Source of the DNA: JBBROS01 sp965199595
GTDB lineage: Bacteria; Pseudomonadota; Alphaproteobacteria; Acetobacterales; Acetobacteraceae
Direction of reading: 5' to 3'
Assembly (NCBI GenBank): GCA_965199595.1
Contig: OZ241182.1
Span: 1,798,001 to 1,862,000 of the forward strand
DNA length: 64,000 nt
Shown here: in pieces, positions 1 through 7,870 of the stretch
Position numbering within the stretch: position 1 is the stretch's first letter
Layout of the letters: each line of letters opens with the position of its first letter
Translations under genes and position numbers: made by a program
Notes under the pieces: generated by a model
Databases searched by the model: none
Told to the model about the DNA's origin: nothing
Seen by the model: the letters and a program-made list of their open reading frames with translations, nothing else

Positions 1-430
1 CTCGCATGCGCAGGCTGGAGCGGATGCCCATGACGAGCGTCATGCCCACGCCCGCCGCCGCCATGCCGGAGAGCACGGACTGTATCCCGTGCAGGCCCGA
101 GATGGCGCCATAGCCCGCGGCCAGCGCCAGGATGAGCAGGAATGGCGGGAACAGGATGCCGAACCCGGCCACGGTGAACCCCGGGCCACCCCGCAGCGTC
201 TGCCCGATGAACAGCGCCAGGTTCACAGCATTGGGACCCGGCATCACCTGCGTCAGCGCGACGCCGGCCATGAACTGCTCCTCGGACATCCAGGCCCGGC
301 GGCGAACCACCTCCTGATGGATCCAGCCCGAGAGGCCACCGCCGAAGCTGGTCATCCCCAGCCTGGAGAAAACACCCAGCAGGTCCCCAAGCGTGACCGT
401 GTGGGTCAGTTCACCGCGGGTCTGATCCAC
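1..430 (-). CDS. chrA: Chromate transporter (ChrA/CHR family), 3' part cut by the window edge
   Basis: About 143 residues are visible, reading leftward off the window. The N-terminal half matches the CHR family, membrane carriers usually linked to chromate/sulfate export. Near the start is the conserved SFGGG segment, followed by a WMSEEQF-like stretch and the MPGPNAVNLA signature, and then two hydrophobic segments beginning near LFPPFLLILALAAGYG. I chose the GTG at 430 because the family-like sequence begins right after it. The same frame stays open upstream to an ATG at about 671, but that extension looks like arginine-rich noise. The start overlaps the stop of a possible small upstream frame (406-408). 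Whether this is a short-chain (about 190 aa) or long-chain (about 400 aa) CHR protein cannot be seen here. Family call is firm; substrate is inferred. Confidence 0.8.
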   Translation of the reverse strand, partial: MDQTRGELTHTVTLGDLLGVFSRLGMTSFGGGLSGWIHQEVVRRRAWMSEEQFMAGVALTQVMPGPNAVNLALFIGQTLRGGPGFTVAGFGILFPPFLLILALAAGYGAISGLHGIQSVLSGMAAAGVGMTLVMGIRSSLRMR

Positions 431-579
431 GTCGCGACCTCCAGAAGCCCCTGGTCGCCTGGCCGGCGGCCGATCAGCAGATAGACTTGCGACATGCCAT
501 TCGGCCCCGCACGGCCCGGAATGGTGGCGCAGAAGACGTTGAACACGGCGCTGCCGGTCTCGGCAAGGCCGGCGGGCAC
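406..579 (-). CDS. Possible small hypothetical protein upstream of the chromate transporter
   Basis: A 57-codon frame starts with GTG and ends in TGA inside the first codons of the chromate transporter, giving a 25-base overlap typical of coupled genes. Its composition (for example PGRAGPNGMSQVYLLIGRR near the middle) looks more protein-like than the competing frame over the same bases. I do not recognise it. The frame is open upstream to about 645 through a proline-rich stretch but has no ATG there. It may be the 3' end of a gene broken by a frameshift in the C/G homopolymer runs at about 580-597. The remainder of 580-741 shows nothing else I can support apart from the galE ribosome binding site. 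Confidence 0.3.
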   Translation of the reverse strand: MPAGLAETGSAVFNVFCATIPGRAGPNGMSQVYLLIGRRPGDQGLLEVATWIRPAVN

Positions 580-741
580 TCCCCCGGGGGGCGGCGGGGG
601 CGGATAGCAGGTCGAACGTGGCGTGGCTGCCGGGCTTGTGCATTTTCATCACCAGCCTGTGCTTCAGCATGGTAAGCGATGGCCCGAGGCCGGCGACGGA
701 CGTGCGCGCCCGGCCGCCCCTGCCACTGTTAAGGATGAGCC

Positions 742-1731
742 ATGCCCCGTTATCTCGTGACCGGCGGGGCCGGTTATGTTGGAAGTCACCTGGTCGCCCT
801 GCTGCTGGAGCGGGGGGCGGCCGTGACCGTGCTCGACAACCTGCGCACCGGGCACCGGGCGGCGGTGCTGCCGGGCGCACGGCTGGTCACGCGGGATATT
901 GCCGCACTGCCGGCGCTGGATGCGGTGCTGGCGGAGGGGCCGTGGAACGCCGTGTTCCACTTCGCGGCGCTGTCGCTGGTGGGGGAGAGCATGCGGGACC
1001 CGCTGCGTTACCTCGCAGACAATGCGGGGGATGGGATGCGGCTGATCCAGGCCTGCGTCCGCCACCAGGTGCCCCGGTTTATCCTGAGTTCCACGGCGGC
1101 GGTGTTCGGGGAGCCGGAGACCGTGCCGATCCCGGAGGAGGCGCGGTTCGCCCCCACCTCGCCCTATGGCGACGCCAAGCTGATGCTGGAGCGGGCGCTG
1201 TTCTGGGCCGGGCAGGCGCATGGCCTGCGCAGCGCCGTGCTGCGATACTTCAACGCCGCGGGGGCTGATCCGGCGGGGCGCCTGGGCGAGCACCATGATC
1301 CCGAGACCCACCTCATCCCGCTTGCGATCGACGCGGCGCTGGGCCGCCGGCCGCCGCTTACGGTGTTTGGCACCGACTATCCCACACCCGATGGAACCTG
1401 CATCCGCGACTACGTGCATGTAACCGACCTGGCCGACGCGCACCTGCTCGCGCTGAACCAGCTTGATGGCGGCAGCGTGACGTTCAACCTGGGCAATGGT
1501 GAAGGCCACTCGGTGCGGGAGGTGCTGGACTCCGTCGCCCGGGTGCTGGGTCGCCCGGTCCCGGTTGAGAACGGCGCGCGGCGGGCCGGTGACCCGGCGG
1601 TTCTCGTCGCGTCCTCCGCCCGGATCCGTGCCGCGGGATGGACACCTCGCTTTGCCGCCCTGGACGAGATCGTGCGGACCGCGGCGGCCTGGCGGCAGGC
1701 GCATCCCGGCGGCTACGGTGCGCTATCGTAG
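742..1731 (+). CDS. galE: UDP-glucose 4-epimerase
   Basis: This 329-residue cytoplasmic enzyme interconverts UDP-glucose and UDP-galactose, supplying sugar for surface polysaccharide. It is an extended short-chain dehydrogenase with the NAD-binding GGAGYVG at residues 8-14, the SST element at 116-118, and the YxxxK catalytic pair at Y142/K146 (PYGDAK). The RYFNAAGA and GTCIRDYVHVTDLADAH segments are characteristic of GalE. Length fits the family (about 330-340). The ATG is preceded by AAGGATGAGCC, a good ribosome binding site. It is convergent with the large glycosyltransferase, with only 12 bases between the two stops, so both may act in exopolysaccharide or LPS synthesis. Other UDP-hexose epimerase specificities cannot be excluded. 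Confidence 0.9.
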   Translation: MPRYLVTGGAGYVGSHLVALLLERGAAVTVLDNLRTGHRAAVLPGARLVTRDIAALPALDAVLAEGPWNAVFHFAALSLVGESMRDPLRYLADNAGDGMRLIQACVRHQVPRFILSSTAAVFGEPETVPIPEEARFAPTSPYGDAKLMLERALFWAGQAHGLRSAVLRYFNAAGADPAGRLGEHHDPETHLIPLAIDAALGRRPPLTVFGTDYPTPDGTCIRDYVHVTDLADAHLLALNQLDGGSVTFNLGNGEGHSVREVLDSVARVLGRPVPVENGARRAGDPAVLVASSARIRAAGWTPRFAALDEIVRTAAAWRQAHPGGYGALS

Positions 1732-1743
1732 CGGCTTCAAGGC

Positions 1744-4700
1744 TCAGCGCTCGGCGAAGTCCAGACGGGTGCGGGACAGGTTGGGGTTGTAGAACGGGTC
1801 GTTGGCAACGATGTGGCTCCACCGCCGCCGGAACAGGGCCACCTCGTCCGGGTTCGCGCTGTTGCGCACGGCGGACTTGCTCTCGAAGTGATAGGCTTCG
1901 GAGTAGGGCGTATAGACCAGGCGATACCCGTGCTGGCCCATGCGGAGGCAGAGATCGACGTCGTTGTAGTCGATGGCGAGCTTGGTGTCCCATGGCCCGA
2001 TCTCATCGAGAACGCTGCGCCGGGTCGCCAGGCAGGCGGCGGTGAGGGCGGAGTAGTTGCGGATCAGGTGGGTGTAGCCGTTGTAGCCGACCATGTCCCC
2101 GGGGAAGCCGTGATAAACGTGGGCGGACCCGTCATTGACTCCCAGCACGGTGCCGACATGCTGGATGGTGCCGTCATCGTGCAGCAGCTTGCCGCAGCAG
2201 GCGCCGACATCCGGCAGCTGGGAATACTCCACCATCGCCGAGAGCCATTCCTCGTTGATGACCTCGATGTCGTCGTTCATCAGCACCAGGTTCTCGGTAT
2301 TGGTGCAGGCGATGGAGAAGTTCGCCTTGTCCGAGAAGTTGAAGGTGAGGCCGGGGCGTTCGTAATGGTGCATGATCACGCCGTTATCGAGCATCCACTC
2401 GGCCTGTGCCGTCTTTGTGTTGCAGTCATCGACCACCATGATCTTGTAGCGGACGCCCTTGGTCTTCTCGATGATCGATTTGACCAGGTTCTCCACCATC
2501 ACGAACCGCTCACGGCCGGGCAGCGTGATCTCGGTGTTGTGGGTCAGGATGCACAGCGTCACCACCGGGTCGCCGATGATGGTGTGCCGCACCCGGTAGT
2601 GCCCGGTGAGGATGCCGCGCTCGGCACGCGCCCGGCCGGGGCCATACTTTTCCGCCACATGGTCCGTCAGCACGCGCAGCCCGGCGTCGATCGCGTCCGG
2701 CTTGGCCATGATCTCGCTGGAGGCGGAGCCCGGGATCATCCGCCAGTGATAGAGGATCTTCGGGATATGGGTGATCGCCTTGGTCCGCCGGCTTAGCCGT
2801 AGCATCAGGTCCCAGTCCTGGGCACCGCTGTATTCCTTGCGGAAGCCGCCGATCTCGAGGAACAGCGAGGTGCGGACGGTGACCGGGTGCAGCGTGTACA
2901 TCACGCTTTCCAGGTGCTCCGGAGACCAGTCCGGCTTGAAGTAGCTGTCCGTGCGGCGGCCATTGCTGTCGAGCTTGTCCTCGTCGGAATACAGCACGTC
3001 GATCGTTGGATCGCGGACGACGTGGCTGGCGATCTCCTGCAGGGCATCGGTGGTCAGCACGTCGTCATTGTCCAGCATCACGACATAGCTGCCCGTTGCC
3101 ATCGTGACGGCGCCGTTCGAGGCACCGGAGATGCCTTCGTTGACCGCAAGCCGCATGACGCGGATGCGGGGGTCGATGCCACGAACGGTCTCCAGCGCCT
3201 TGATGGTGCCCGGGCTGGTGCTGGCGTCGTCGCACAGGCACAGCTCCCAGTGCGGGTAGGTCTGGTTGCGCACAGAGTCGATGCACGCCAACAGGTATTC
3301 GGGCGCCACGTTGTAAACCGGCACGATGACGCTGAGGGTGGGGCGGGCGGCGATCTGCCGGGGATCGCTCAGCAGCGAGAGACCTCCCGGCGGCAGTGCG
3401 ATGGTGGCGGACTTGCCGAGCAGGCTCAGGAAAGCCGGGATCGGCGCCTGCAGGCCCAGCGCCGCGATGTGCCCGGCGATCGCTGTGCCGAGCTTGGCCA
3501 GGGAGAAGCCGGCGCGGATGGTTTCGGCGCCGCGGCGCCCGATCTCGGCGGCATGTCCCGGGTCGGCGACGACGCGCTGCATCTGCTGCTGGAGGGAGAC
3601 CGGGTCCGGCTCGGCCCAGAGATAGCCGGGAAAGTAGGGGCCGGAGGCGCTCTCCACCGGGCAGAGGCTGGCGGCGATGGGGAAGCTGTTCTCGGCCGTG
3701 GTGAAGGCGGTGTTGCCGGAGTAGTCGGTGGCGATCACCGGTTTGCCGGTCAGCATGAACTCGGCGATGTTCAGCCCGAAGCCCTCGGAGCGGTGGGCGG
3801 AGACCAGGCAGTCGCAACAGGCCTGCAGGCCGCGCATCTCGTCATTGGTCAGCATCTCGCTGCGCACGAGGATGTTCGGCACGTGCCGGGTGCGAGCGAG
3901 CAGGCGGCGCACCTCGTTCACGTAGTGCCGGCCCGAGTGGAACTTCATCACCAGGAACACGTCGGTGCGGTCGGCGAAGGCGGCGAGGAAGGCGTCGATC
4001 ACGGCTTCCGGGTTCTTGCGGACCAGAGAGCTGCCGACGTCGAAGGCGATCAGGAACAGGAAGCCATCCGGCAGGTTAAAGCTCTGACGCGAGAAGGCGG
4101 AGGTGTCCACCTCGGTGACCGCGTAGTTGATGGTATGGACCGGCACCGGCGCGATGGCGCGGATGGCGGCAGCGGTGTAGTCGCTGGGGGCCCAGACCTC
4201 GTCGATGTCCTGGAACGCCAGATACCAGTCCGGCCGCAGCACGTTCAGCTCCCAGGCCCAGGTCGCGATGTTGTAGGCGTCGTCCAGCCAGCCTTCCGGG
4301 AAGATGCGGATGAAGCGTTCGAGGCTGTCGGCATTCACCTGCAGCAGGTTGATCCGGTAGGGCGGACGCTCCAGCAGGTCGCGCGAGGCGACGCGCGCAT
4401 GCCCGCGGGAGGTGTCGACATTCACCAGGTGGACCGGGATGCCGGCCTCGATCAGCGCCTGTGCGTTGCCGCGGGCCACCGTGCCGAGGCCGCTCTGGGC
4501 GCTGAAGGGTGCGAAGATGTTGATGCCGAACGGGCGTTCCATCAGCCGGAACGGGTGAGTCTTGCGCGGCGCCTTCAACGAGGTCAGCGTAGCGGAGCGG
4601 GATTCGAAGCGGCCGTGGTTGATCCAGTGGTCCAGCGCACCGGCCGGGTTGCCGTGCAGGCCGTTGGCGACATCCGGGTTGGCAGCCAGGTACTCACGGG

Positions 4701-5055
4701 CGTCGAAGCGGTCCAGCTCCCCCTGGGTCGGCGGCGGTTGCAGGTCACGCGCCGGGGCGCCGTAGTAGATGTCGGACGTGATGGTCGGGCGGGCACCGCT
4801 GCGCTCCTCCGCCTTGCCGTAATTCACCCAGTGCCAGAAGGCGGACCGGGTGATGCCGGCCTCGACGCTTGCCTTCACGTCCGGGTTCACGGTCAGGTAG
4901 ATCTCGGCGGAAAATCCAGCGGGCGGCACCTCCTCGACTGAGTCGGGCTCCGTGCCGATGCTCGTAACCGCGGCGGGGCTGCCGGCGTCGTCCATCGCCG
5001 CCTTCGGGTCGGTGGTCACGGTCTTCCTGGGTCCCGGCTTCGTCTTCACCTTCAT
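1744..5055 (-). CDS. Three-domain glycosyltransferase (GT4 + GT2 + GT2) with N-terminal NPDV repeats
   Basis: A 1103-residue polypeptide likely builds several linkages of a surface polysaccharide in the cytoplasm. From the chosen ATG: a charged leader, two NPDV-type repeats (about 48-85 and 117-155), a GT4/group-1 domain (about 175-545, with SEGFGLNIAE near 425-432), then two GT2 domains. The first GT2 runs about 572-800 with SVIVPVYN, LDNDD and QDWDLMLR; the second runs about 829-1068 with NDD and NDVDLCLR. The frame is open to another ATG 32 codons upstream (5151); I prefer 5055 because the next residues, MKVKTKPG, look like a normal start, though neither start has a strong ribosome binding site. 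The N-terminal repeats are the same type as in the protein at 41052-42755. Acceptor and sugars cannot be read from sequence. Confidence 0.85.
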   Translation of the reverse strand: MKVKTKPGPRKTVTTDPKAAMDDAGSPAAVTSIGTEPDSVEEVPPAGFSAEIYLTVNPDVKASVEAGITRSAFWHWVNYGKAEERSGARPTITSDIYYGAPARDLQPPPTQGELDRFDAREYLAANPDVANGLHGNPAGALDHWINHGRFESRSATLTSLKAPRKTHPFRLMERPFGINIFAPFSAQSGLGTVARGNAQALIEAGIPVHLVNVDTSRGHARVASRDLLERPPYRINLLQVNADSLERFIRIFPEGWLDDAYNIATWAWELNVLRPDWYLAFQDIDEVWAPSDYTAAAIRAIAPVPVHTINYAVTEVDTSAFSRQSFNLPDGFLFLIAFDVGSSLVRKNPEAVIDAFLAAFADRTDVFLVMKFHSGRHYVNEVRRLLARTRHVPNILVRSEMLTNDEMRGLQACCDCLVSAHRSEGFGLNIAEFMLTGKPVIATDYSGNTAFTTAENSFPIAASLCPVESASGPYFPGYLWAEPDPVSLQQQMQRVVADPGHAAEIGRRGAETIRAGFSLAKLGTAIAGHIAALGLQAPIPAFLSLLGKSATIALPPGGLSLLSDPRQIAARPTLSVIVPVYNVAPEYLLACIDSVRNQTYPHWELCLCDDASTSPGTIKALETVRGIDPRIRVMRLAVNEGISGASNGAVTMATGSYVVMLDNDDVLTTDALQEIASHVVRDPTIDVLYSDEDKLDSNGRRTDSYFKPDWSPEHLESVMYTLHPVTVRTSLFLEIGGFRKEYSGAQDWDLMLRLSRRTKAITHIPKILYHWRMIPGSASSEIMAKPDAIDAGLRVLTDHVAEKYGPGRARAERGILTGHYRVRHTIIGDPVVTLCILTHNTEITLPGRERFVMVENLVKSIIEKTKGVRYKIMVVDDCNTKTAQAEWMLDNGVIMHHYERPGLTFNFSDKANFSIACTNTENLVLMNDDIEVINEEWLSAMVEYSQLPDVGACCGKLLHDDGTIQHVGTVLGVNDGSAHVYHGFPGDMVGYNGYTHLIRNYSALTAACLATRRSVLDEIGPWDTKLAIDYNDVDLCLRMGQHGYRLVYTPYSEAYHFESKSAVRNSANPDEVALFRRRWSHIVANDPFYNPNLSRTRLDFAER
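4591..4914 (-). repeat. Two NPDV-type protein repeats in the glycosyltransferase N-terminus
   Basis: Two copies lie at residues 48-85 and 117-155 of the 1103-residue protein. Each has an aromatic-Leu element (IYLTVNPDV, EYLAANPDV), about 15 variable residues, then an aromatic/His-W element (FWHWVNYGKAEER, LDHWINHGRFESR). They are more diverged than the tandem copies at 41070-41897 but follow the same plan. They are separated by about 30 unrelated residues. Confidence 0.75.
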
Positions 5056-5175
5056 CGGTCGTCCGGTCCCATGTCTGAACGATGTCCTTCGATCTGGTTG
5101 TCTGGTCGGACCGACAGAAAGCCCAGGCGCGATCCCGCCATCGCCTTCCATTAAGGCCAGCCGCTTAGCCGATGG

Positions 5176-5832
5176 TTAATCGACCGCCCATTTTTGATGA
5201 CGGTATACGAGTTTCTCGAATTGAGGGCGAGATGTCCCCGCATCACCCGGTTTCGAACCAGGCGCCTGACGGCGCCATTCCAGGAACCGGCCCAGCACCT
5301 CCCGCGTGACGAGGGCAAGTTGCTCGCCCTTTATATCCGCAATGGCGCGGTAGCCGACGCCGTGCAGTTCATGCGAATCGGCGGGCTCACCCAGGACAGA
5401 GCGCGCCGCGACCACCAGGAACCGGGCGTTGAACCGGATCGGCGACACGGGCGGGGTGATGGCCCGGCACAGATACTCCAGCTGATCGAGCCGCGGTGGC
5501 GTGCCCAGGCTCACGCCGGTCTCCTCACGGAGTTCACGGGCGGCGCAGAGGGCGATGGCGCGGGCGAGGCGGGGCTGGGCGCGCCGGGTCAGCAGGGCCA
5601 TGACATCCGGCCGCGGTTCGCTGCCGGCGGCTGCGGCGGCGTCCTCGGGGTCCACGGCGCCGCCGGGGAACACCAGGTGGTCGGGCATGAAGCGATGGCC
5701 CTTGCCGCGGATGCCCATCAGCACCTCGGGCCCGTCCGGCCCTTCGCGCACCACCAGCAGGCTGGCGGCGTGCCGGGCGAACACGGCGCGGGGCCTTGGC
5801 GGGGATGGCGGAGGCTCGTTCGGTTCATTCAT
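5176..5832 (-). CDS. NUDIX hydrolase with an interrupted NUDIX box
   Basis: A 218-residue cytoplasmic protein of the NUDIX superfamily, which cleaves nucleoside diphosphates linked to another moiety (nucleotide sugars, CoA and similar). The box is split: FPGGAVDPED at about 56-65 is followed by some 30 residues before AARELREETGV, which carries the RExxEE metal-binding helix. Insertions at this point are known in CoA-directed NUDT7/8/19-like relatives, so a CoA or acyl-CoA substrate is possible but unproven. The N-terminus is proline-rich. Its start lies 113 bases from the divergent fasciclin gene. Confidence 0.8.
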   Translation of the reverse strand: MNEPNEPPPSPPRPRAVFARHAASLLVVREGPDGPEVLMGIRGKGHRFMPDHLVFPGGAVDPEDAAAAAGSEPRPDVMALLTRRAQPRLARAIALCAARELREETGVSLGTPPRLDQLEYLCRAITPPVSPIRFNARFLVVAARSVLGEPADSHELHGVGYRAIADIKGEQLALVTREVLGRFLEWRRQAPGSKPGDAGTSRPQFEKLVYRHQKWAVD

Positions 5833-5869
5833 GCATCTGTCCGTGGCCGGCAGGGGTAGTGAGAGAGCC

Positions 5870-5898
5870 GGGGCGGCAACCTGGACCGCTGCCGCCCC
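5870..5898. promoter_or_regulatory. Strong inverted repeat between divergent NUDIX and fasciclin genes
   Basis: Perfect 9-base arms GGGGCGGCA (5870-5878) and TGCCGCCCC (5890-5898) flank an 11-base spacer. It lies 37 bases upstream of the NUDIX start and 47 upstream of the fasciclin start, where promoters or leaders are expected. It could be an operator or a 5' leader hairpin; no T-run follows, so a terminator is less likely. Confidence 0.4.
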
Positions 5899-5945
5899 AG
5901 GTGAACGAACGTGCAGACGAGCTTGTAATCGTGGAGAAAACGCTC

Positions 5946-6503
5946 ATGAACATCCGTTTCCGTAGCGCTCTGATGGCGCTGACGCTTCTCACGGCGCCCG
6001 TGGCCCTCACCCCGGCGATGGCCCAGGTGACGGTTGGTGGCGCGCCGATGTATGCCAATAAGGACATCGTCGACAACGCCGTCAATTCAAAAGACCACAC
6101 CACGCTGGTGGCGGCGGTGAAGGCGGCCGGGTTGGTCGATACGCTGAAGTCCAAGGGCCCGTTCACGGTGTTCGCGCCGACCAACGAGGCCTTCGCCCTG
6201 CTGCCGGCCGGCACGGTCGATACGCTGCTGAAGCCCGAGAACAAGGCGATGCTGGTGAAGGTGCTGACCTTCCACGTGGTGCCGGGCACGCATGACGCCG
6301 CCGGGATTGCCAAGGCCATCAAGGACGGCAATGGCAAGGCCACCATGAAGACGGTCGAGGGCGAGAACCTCACCTTCACCATGATCGGTTCGGTGATCGT
6401 GGTCTCGGACAGCAAGGGCACCATGTCCCACGTGACCATCCCGGACGTGAAGCAGAGCAACGGCGTGATCCATGTCGTCGACAAGGTGCTGCTGCCGGGC
6501 TGA
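5946..6503 (+). CDS. Secreted fasciclin (FAS1) domain protein
   Basis: A 185-residue exported protein with a single FAS1 domain, a fold used for adhesion and surface interactions. The signal peptide occupies residues 1-26 (cleavage predicted after LTPAMA). The FAS1 boxes are clear: TVFAPTNEAF, LLKPENKAMLVKVLTFHVVPG and a C-terminal SNGVIHVVDKVLLP. The ATG at 5946 was chosen because it places the signal peptide at the start; the frame is open further upstream but that sequence is not signal-like. Downstream lie an ECF sigma factor and an RskA-type anti-sigma factor. In Mycobacterium tuberculosis the SigK/RskA pair controls the FAS1 proteins MPT70/MPT83, so this gene is a likely target of the adjacent sigma factor; that is inference. 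Confidence 0.88.
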   Translation: MNIRFRSALMALTLLTAPVALTPAMAQVTVGGAPMYANKDIVDNAVNSKDHTTLVAAVKAAGLVDTLKSKGPFTVFAPTNEAFALLPAGTVDTLLKPENKAMLVKVLTFHVVPGTHDAAGIAKAIKDGNGKATMKTVEGENLTFTMIGSVIVVSDSKGTMSHVTIPDVKQSNGVIHVVDKVLLPG

Positions 6504-6513
6504 ACGACACGGG

Positions 6514-6542
6514 GCCGGGACGGGCGCGATGCCCGCCCCGGC
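6514..6542 (+). terminator. GC-rich hairpin after the fasciclin gene
   Basis: Arms GCCGGGACGGGC (6514-6525) and GCCCGCCCCGGC (6531-6542) pair with one mismatch around a 5-base loop, 10 bases past the fasciclin stop. There is no T-run, so termination may be partial and the sigma factor may be read through. Confidence 0.5.
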
Positions 6543-6562
6543 TGGGTCCTGAAGGGGCTGAC

Positions 6563-7177
6563 TTGCCTAACTCTCCATGGACGGGCAATAGACTCAGGCA
6601 CAACGAGACGAACGCCGTGAGCCAAAGTCCGCCGCAACACGATGAGGTTGCCATGCTTTTGGCACGATGCGGCCAGGCCGACGGCGACGCGTTCCGGCGG
6701 CTCTATGACTCCCAGTCCTCATTGCTCTACGCCGTCGCCATGCGCATCACGCGCGACGCCGCCCTTGCCTCCGATGCGGTGCACGACGCCATGCTCCAGG
6801 TGTGGCGCAACGCTGCGCGCTTCGACCCGGCACGCGGCACCCCCCGCGCCTGGCTGGCCAGCCTGGTGCGTTATCGTGCGCTCGATGCCATCAGCCGGAC
6901 CAGGCGGGAAGTGCTTGGCGCCGAGGTGCCGGAGCAGGTGGACCCCGACCCGCTGGCGCTGGACCGGCTTCAGAGCAGCCGGGAGAGCGAGGCGCTGCAC
7001 CGGTGCCTTGAAGCCGTCGCCCCGGAACGCCGCAGCCTGGTGATCCTCGCCTTCGTCGAAGGGCTCACGCACAACGAGGTGGCCGAGCGGGTGCGACAAC
7101 CCCTCGGCACCGTGAAGTCGGCCATCCGGCGCACCCTGGTCGGGCTGCGCGCCTGCCTGGGCGGAGAGCCGTCATGA
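6563..7177 (+). CDS. ECF RNA polymerase sigma factor, SigK-like
   Basis: A 204-residue sigma-70 family member lacking region 3, as usual for ECF factors. Region 2 spans about residues 45-115 (RLYDSQSSLLYAVAMRI through the RALDAIS segment). Region 4 lies near the C-terminus, with VEGLTHNEVAERVRQPLGTV as its helix-turn-helix. The TTG at 6563 has GAAGGGG 5-6 bases upstream. In-frame GTG (6617) and ATG (6653) are alternatives and would shorten a poorly conserved N-terminus. The stop overlaps the anti-sigma start by 4 bases (ATGA), so the pair is coupled. By analogy with SigK/RskA it likely drives its own operon and the fasciclin gene. Confidence 0.85.
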   Translation: MPNSPWTGNRLRHNETNAVSQSPPQHDEVAMLLARCGQADGDAFRRLYDSQSSLLYAVAMRITRDAALASDAVHDAMLQVWRNAARFDPARGTPRAWLASLVRYRALDAISRTRREVLGAEVPEQVDPDPLALDRLQSSRESEALHRCLEAVAPERRSLVILAFVEGLTHNEVAERVRQPLGTVKSAIRRTLVGLRACLGGEPS

Positions 7178-7866
7178 CCGACCTCGTCATCAAGCCCGGT
7201 CCCGAGGACCTCGATCTGCGGGCTGCCGAATATGCGCTCGGCGTGCTGGACCCGGCCGAGGCGCGGGCGCTCGAGGCCCTGTCCTTCGAGAACCCAATGC
7301 TGGCGACCAGCATCGCCGATTGGGAAGCGCGGTTGGGGCCCCTGGTCGAGGTGTTGACGCCTTTGCCCCCGCCAGCCGTGCTGTGGCAGCGGCTTGCCCT
7401 CGCCACCGGCATCGAGAGCGTGATCCAGCCGGCGGCACGGCGGGGAACGGGGTGGCGCGGCGCCGGGCTGTGGCGGGCGACGACGGCGGGTGCGCTGGCG
7501 GTGGCGGCCGGCCTGGCTTTCCTGCTGTACACGGCGCCGGTGCAGACCAATCCGCTGATCGCGGCGCTGGTGCCCAGCGGCGTGCAGGGCGCCACCTTCC
7601 TGGTGCGCGTGGGGCCGGACGGGAAAGCGAGCGTGGCCGCGGTGGGCGACCCGGCGGTGCCGCAGGGCCGCTCGCTCGAGCTCTGGGCGCTGAAGGCGGG
7701 CGTGCCGGTCAGCATCGGGCTGCTGCCCAGTGCCGGGCGCGGCCAGCTGACCATCGACCAGCCGGCCGACACCCAGTTGCTGGTCACGCAGGAGGCCGCC
7801 GGCGGCTCGCGCACTAAGCAGCCGACCCTGCCGGTGATCTATGCGGGCAAGCTCACCGGGATCTGA
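7174..7866 (+). CDS. RskA-type anti-sigma factor
   Basis: A 230-residue membrane protein predicted to hold the neighbouring sigma factor inactive. The N-terminal cytoplasmic part (residues 1-90) carries the RAAEYALGVLDPAEARALE helix typical of the RskA family and shows no HxxxCxxC zinc motif. One membrane segment lies at about 101-121 (TTAGALAVAAGLAFLLY). The remainder is an extracytoplasmic RskA C-terminal domain with the usual SLELWAL stretch. Release normally requires regulated proteolysis; no such protease is adjacent. The stop is 5 bases from the stop of the convergent transporter gene. Confidence 0.85.
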   Translation: MTDLVIKPGPEDLDLRAAEYALGVLDPAEARALEALSFENPMLATSIADWEARLGPLVEVLTPLPPPAVLWQRLALATGIESVIQPAARRGTGWRGAGLWRATTAGALAVAAGLAFLLYTAPVQTNPLIAALVPSGVQGATFLVRVGPDGKASVAAVGDPAVPQGRSLELWALKAGVPVSIGLLPSAGRGQLTIDQPADTQLLVTQEAAGGSRTKQPTLPVIYAGKLTGI

Positions 7867-7870
7867 CGGT

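Noticed and set aside
2887..4941. 684-codon open frame on the plus strand
   Set aside because: It lies wholly opposite the large glycosyltransferase, has His/Arg/Gly-rich low-complexity composition and no recognisable domain; it is a product of high GC.
5899..5945. ECF-type promoter (GAAC ... CGT) before the fasciclin gene
   Set aside because: GAAC and CGT are present but spaced about 19-23 bases apart, longer than the usual ECF spacing, so the match is not convincing.
5825..6640. 271-codon minus-strand frame across the fasciclin gene
   Set aside because: Opposite a clear signal-peptide and FAS1 protein; no motif and no ribosome site.
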